From Marinactinospora thermotolerans DSM 45154 (lineage in GTDB: Bacteria > Actinomycetota > Actinomycetes > Streptosporangiales > Streptosporangiaceae), in NCBI RefSeq assembly GCF_900167435.1, contig NZ_FUWS01000004.1, positions 124,001-188,000 of the forward strand: a stretch of DNA of 64,000 nt. Reading direction: 5' to 3'. The notes under the pieces are model-generated. The model saw nothing but the letters and a program-made list of their open reading frames with translations, had not been told where the DNA came from and did not search any database. The position numbers and the translations under genes were made by a program. Below, piece after piece: positions 61,310-64,000 of the stretch. How positions within the stretch are numbered: the stretch's first letter is position 1; the number at the start of each line of letters is the position of its first letter.

Positions 61310-61640
61310 TCCTGAGAGGTGAGGAGGCCGGGGACCGGGGCCGACGGATCGCCGAGGCGGATGAGGACACGGCCGTCGTCTTGAACGATGTCGTCGCCGG
61401 CCAGTGGGGTGATGCGGATCAGGCGGAGGGCGGCGCCGGGCATGCCGCGGCCTGAGCGCGCGGTAGCCCACCGTCTCATCGAGGACGCGGTGCAGGGGTT
61501 CGAGGCGGCGGTGTCGGGCGGGCCGCTGCCCTCCGGTGATGGTCGGGCGGGGGAACGTCGGCCGCGAGGAGAGCGGGCCGCTGTCGCACGCCCAGGCCCG
61601 GCCTTGGCGCGGGATTTCGTTCCGTTGCTCGCGCACCCCC
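61310..61640 (-). pseudogene. Relic of a zinc-ribbon recombinase gene
   Basis: On the minus strand, pieces in two frames match the middle and C-terminal part of the protein encoded at 27722-29200: SRPTFPRPTITGGQRPARHR, RLEPLHRVLDET, then RLIRITPLAGDDIVQDDGRV and LIRLGDPSAPVPGLL. The order and spacing are those of the intact protein. The zinc ribbons and C-terminus are missing. It signals a former second copy of the recombinase unit. Confidence 0.8.
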
Positions 61641-61737
61641 AGGTTGGCGGGGAGTTTGCCCCCGGCTTGGCATGGGCCGACGGGGCCGCAGGGAACGACC
61701 AGGCATGTCGCCTGTCGTGGTGGAAGGGGGCACGGGC

Positions 61738-62997
61738 ATGCCGGGCAGCACGGACATCCTCGCGGGTCTGAGCCGGATCGGACCCGAGCTGGAGGCGTTG
61801 TACAGGGACCTGCACTCCCATCCCGAACTCGGCCACGCCGAGCATCGCACATCCAACCGGGTCGCGCGGCTGCTGACCGACTGCGGCTACGACGTGCGCG
61901 ACGGGATCGGCGACACCGGAGTGGCGGGTGTGCTCGCCAACGGCGACGGGCCGGTGGTACTGGTCCGGGCGGACATGGACGCCCTCCCGATCGAGGAGCG
62001 GACCGGCCTGTCCTATGCCAGCGCCACCACCGCGCCCGGGGAGGGAGGCACGCCACAGCCGGTCATGCACGCCTGCGGGCACGACGTCCACGTCACCTGC
62101 CTGCTCGGCGCCGCCCGGCTCATGGCCGAGTCCCGCGACGCCTGGAACGGCACCCTCGTCGCGCTGTTCCAGTGCGCAGAGGAAACCGGCGACGGCGCCG
62201 ACGCCATGGTCGCCGACGGCCTGACCGACCGCGTTCCCCGTCCCGAGGTGTGCCTGGCCCAGCACGTCCTGCCCATGCCGGCGGGCCGTGTCGGCACCCG
62301 ATCCGGCCCGGTCCTGTCGGCGGCCGACAACTACCGGATCACCGTACACGGGCGAGGCGCCCACGGCTCACAACCACAGGCGAGCGTCGACCCGGTGGTG
62401 ATCGCGTCGATGATCGTCGTGCGGTTGCAGACCATCGTCTCCCGCGAGATCGGCATGCTCACCCCCGCCGTGGTGACCGTGGGCAGCGTGCACGCCGGCA
62501 CCAACCCCAACAACGTCCCCGAGTCCGCCAGGATGGAGATCAACGTCCGCACCTACGACGAGGACACCCGGGCGAAGGTGCGCGCGGCCATCGAACGGAT
62601 CGCCAAGGCCGAGTGCGCGGCGGCGGACACGCCGAAACCGCCGGACATCGAGCGGTTCGGCGGCTTCCCGCCGACCGTCAACGACGAGGCGACCACCGGG
62701 AAGGTCGCCCGCGCGTTCGCCCGGCACTTCGGCGACCGGGCCACCACCCTCGACCTACAGACCGCCAGCGAGGACTTCAGCGAGATCCCGAAAGCGTTCG
62801 GCGTGCCCTACACCTACTGGGGCATCGGTGGCACCGACCCCGACCAGTACGCTCGGGCGGTGAAGAACGGCACCCTCGACAGCGACGTCCCGGTCAACCA
62901 CAGCGCCCGGTTCGCCCCGGTGGTCCAGCCCACCATCGACACCGGCGTGCGGGCCATCGTGGTCGCCGCCGCGCAGTGGCTCACCCGTGCTCCGTGA
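61738..62997 (+). CDS. M20 metallo-amidohydrolase (N-acyl-amino acid hydrolase/hippurate hydrolase type)
   Basis: A 419-residue peptidase M20D-type enzyme. Metal ligands are in MHACGHDVHV (His-Asp), FQCAEETGDG (Glu-Glu) and the C-terminal NHSARF. The first Asp is in LVRADMDALPIEE. The dimerisation insert is near residues 185-295. It is a typical cytoplasmic di-metal hydrolase that removes acyl or aminoacyl groups from amino acids or indole-acetyl conjugates. ATG 61738 follows GGAAGGGGG; ATG 61705 is an alternative. It lies close to a recombinase relic. Confidence 0.92.
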   Translation: MPGSTDILAGLSRIGPELEALYRDLHSHPELGHAEHRTSNRVARLLTDCGYDVRDGIGDTGVAGVLANGDGPVVLVRADMDALPIEERTGLSYASATTAPGEGGTPQPVMHACGHDVHVTCLLGAARLMAESRDAWNGTLVALFQCAEETGDGADAMVADGLTDRVPRPEVCLAQHVLPMPAGRVGTRSGPVLSAADNYRITVHGRGAHGSQPQASVDPVVIASMIVVRLQTIVSREIGMLTPAVVTVGSVHAGTNPNNVPESARMEINVRTYDEDTRAKVRAAIERIAKAECAAADTPKPPDIERFGGFPPTVNDEATTGKVARAFARHFGDRATTLDLQTASEDFSEIPKAFGVPYTYWGIGGTDPDQYARAVKNGTLDSDVPVNHSARFAPVVQPTIDTGVRAIVVAAAQWLTRAP

Positions 62998-63181
62998 CGT
63001 CCCCACGGGCGCGATGGGAGCGGACCATCGGCCCCGGGCGGCGGGCGTCATCGTGGGCGGACGCCCCCGAGGACTCCGGAAAGGCCGGCCCGACGGGATG
63101 GCGGGACAGCCGCGAAGCACCGGCCACGACGGGACCGGACGATGGCGTTCCGCCCGTACCTCGACGAAGCGCGCCGCCGGT

Positions 63182-63212
63182 TTGACCCTGACGCTACGTC
63201 AGTTTCTAGCAT
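63182..63212 (+). promoter_or_regulatory. MerR/TipA-type promoter with 19-bp spacer
   Basis: TTGACC (63182-63187), 19 bp, TAGCAT (63207-63212). The spacer holds the perfect dyad CTGACG-CTA-CGTCAG (63188-63202). The predicted start of transcription is ATG 63220, so the mRNA would be leaderless. The controlling regulator is not in the window; a MerR/TipA-type protein is expected. Confidence 0.75.
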
Positions 63213-63219
63213 CGGGCCC

Positions 63220-64000
63220 ATGCCGATCACTGTTCTCGACACCTACTCCGTCATGAGGCGGATCCTGCTGGCCCCGGCCGCAGACCGCGTCGACCTGCTG
63301 CGTTCGATGCTGGAGCCCAGCAGGGGGATGTACCGCTACCAGCCCGGTGAGGTCGACCTGCCGGCCGTGCACGTCGAGACGTCCGGGTTCCCCATCGACC
63401 GGGACGAGGAGCGTTGCCTCGACGCGCTCGAAACCCTGGCGGCGGCCGGGGCCTGGGAGCGGATGCAACGCGCCTTCGACGACGCTCTCGCCGTACTGCT
63501 GGAGGCGACACCGGGGCTGGAGGATCCGGACATCACCGTGCTGTTCGTGCTCGGCGATCCGGGGGACGAACACTTCATGGGTCCCTGCCAAGGCGTGACC
63601 GGGTTCGGCGGCATCTCGGGCCACATCGCGATCACGCTGTGGCCCTACCCCGAGAACGTGGAGCGGCTGGAGGCCACCTGCGTGCACGAGCTCCACCACA
63701 ACCTGCGGTTCGGCCCCGGCGGGGTCGTGTGGGACCCGATGTCCGTCACGGTCGGCGAACACATCGTCTCCGAGGGGCTGGCCGACGCCTTCGCCCGACA
63801 GCTCTACGGCGACGAGCTCGGCCCCACCCGCATCGGTGTACCGCACCTGCGCGACGACGAGGTCTTCGCCAAGGTACTCACCGGGCTCGACGTGACAGGC
63901 ATGCAGAACTTCACCGCCTGGGTGCACGGCGACCCCAGCGCCGAGCGCTTCGGCCTCACCCCGGTGGGACTGCCGATGGGCGCCGGGTACGCCGCGGGCA
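63220..64000 (+). CDS. DUF2268-family putative zinc protease, 3' end cut by window edge
   Basis: The visible 260 residues match DUF2268, a predicted zinc metallopeptidase family. The HExxH motif is in CVHELHHNLRFG (residues about 154-158), with a third ligand Glu in EGLADAFARQLYG. MPITVLDTYSVMRRILLAPA is the N-terminus. The gene stands under a MerR-type promoter and is predicted leaderless. In actinomycetes such genes are often linked to MerR regulators; the regulator may lie beyond 64000. The C-terminus is not seen. Confidence 0.88.
   Translation, partial: MPITVLDTYSVMRRILLAPAADRVDLLRSMLEPSRGMYRYQPGEVDLPAVHVETSGFPIDRDEERCLDALETLAAAGAWERMQRAFDDALAVLLEATPGLEDPDITVLFVLGDPGDEHFMGPCQGVTGFGGISGHIAITLWPYPENVERLEATCVHELHHNLRFGPGGVVWDPMSVTVGEHIVSEGLADAFARQLYGDELGPTRIGVPHLRDDEVFAKVLTGLDVTGMQNFTAWVHGDPSAERFGLTPVGLPMGAGYAAG

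Noticed and set aside
1-64000. tRNA or rRNA genes
   Set aside because: None recognised by eye; a covariance-model scan would be needed to exclude them formally.

Overview
The window is about 72% G+C, with GTG and TTG starts, Shine-Dalgarno-poor leaderless starts and many MerR, TetR, XRE and WYL regulators. This fits a filamentous actinomycete; the gene families suggest Nocardiopsaceae, which is an inference because no rRNA or tRNA is present. It reads as accessory chromosome: small regulated operons, many resistance-type genes, several remnants of mobile elements, and few or no housekeeping genes.

Layout. 0-5.3 kb: a partial Baeyer-Villiger monooxygenase divergent from a MerR regulator, then SoxR, an XRE-cupin regulator and unknown genes. 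5.5-14 kb: a DrrAB-like drug ABC exporter, a serine hydrolase with its MerR regulator, a WhiJ/Scr1-type XRE-DUF397 pair, a WYL regulator and a VOC protein. Two cross-matching relics show that the exporter-regulator module was once duplicated and that each copy lost the complementary half. 14.6-21 kb: a 36-residue acidic ORF, a macrolide-type glycosyltransferase, a Vat-type acetyltransferase broken by one TGA, an F420-type reductase-hemerythrin fusion, RraA, TetR and an APH-like kinase. 22.3-29.2 kb: a decayed conjugative or integrative element with relaxase and methylase-helicase pseudogenes around an intact zeta-type toxin-antitoxin operon, followed by an overlapping trio of recombinase, HTH protein and zinc-ribbon recombinase. 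29.3-36.1 kb: a Clp-N/HTH protein with tandem operators, GNAT, a truncated luciferase-like oxidoreductase behind a long palindrome, a DUF5994-STAS fusion, an alpha/beta hydrolase and a frameshifted glycosyltransferase-like gene.

36.7-46 kb: a membrane beta-lactamase-like lipoprotein, a two-component system whose response regulator has a TTA codon at position 6, an antibiotic-resistance ABC-F protein behind a leader with two small ORFs, and a TetR-MFS exporter operon. 46-53 kb: a frameshifted methyltransferase with a thioredoxin-reductase-like enzyme, divergent from a second XRE-cupin regulator; a Cys-rich small protein, a frameshifted immunity-like protein, MerR, an SDR tail, a cupin-PEBP operon and GntR. 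53-64 kb: a Tn3 transposase relic, TetR plus an SGNH esterase, two phosphotransferases (one a clear streptomycin APH(3'')), a kinase-fold protein, a relic of the zinc-ribbon recombinase, an M20 amidohydrolase and a partial DUF2268 protein under a MerR-type promoter.

How it works together. Most units pair a regulator with a divergent or adjacent effector, and many have a visible operator. Five proteins point to antibiotic defence: ABC-F, APH(3''), the Mgt-like glycosyltransferase, the DrrAB exporter and the MFS exporter. Four lesions fall in short G/C or CG tracts or at single bases (Vat, the 35.0-kb gene, the methyltransferase, the immunity-like gene), so recent decay and sequence error both need to be considered.
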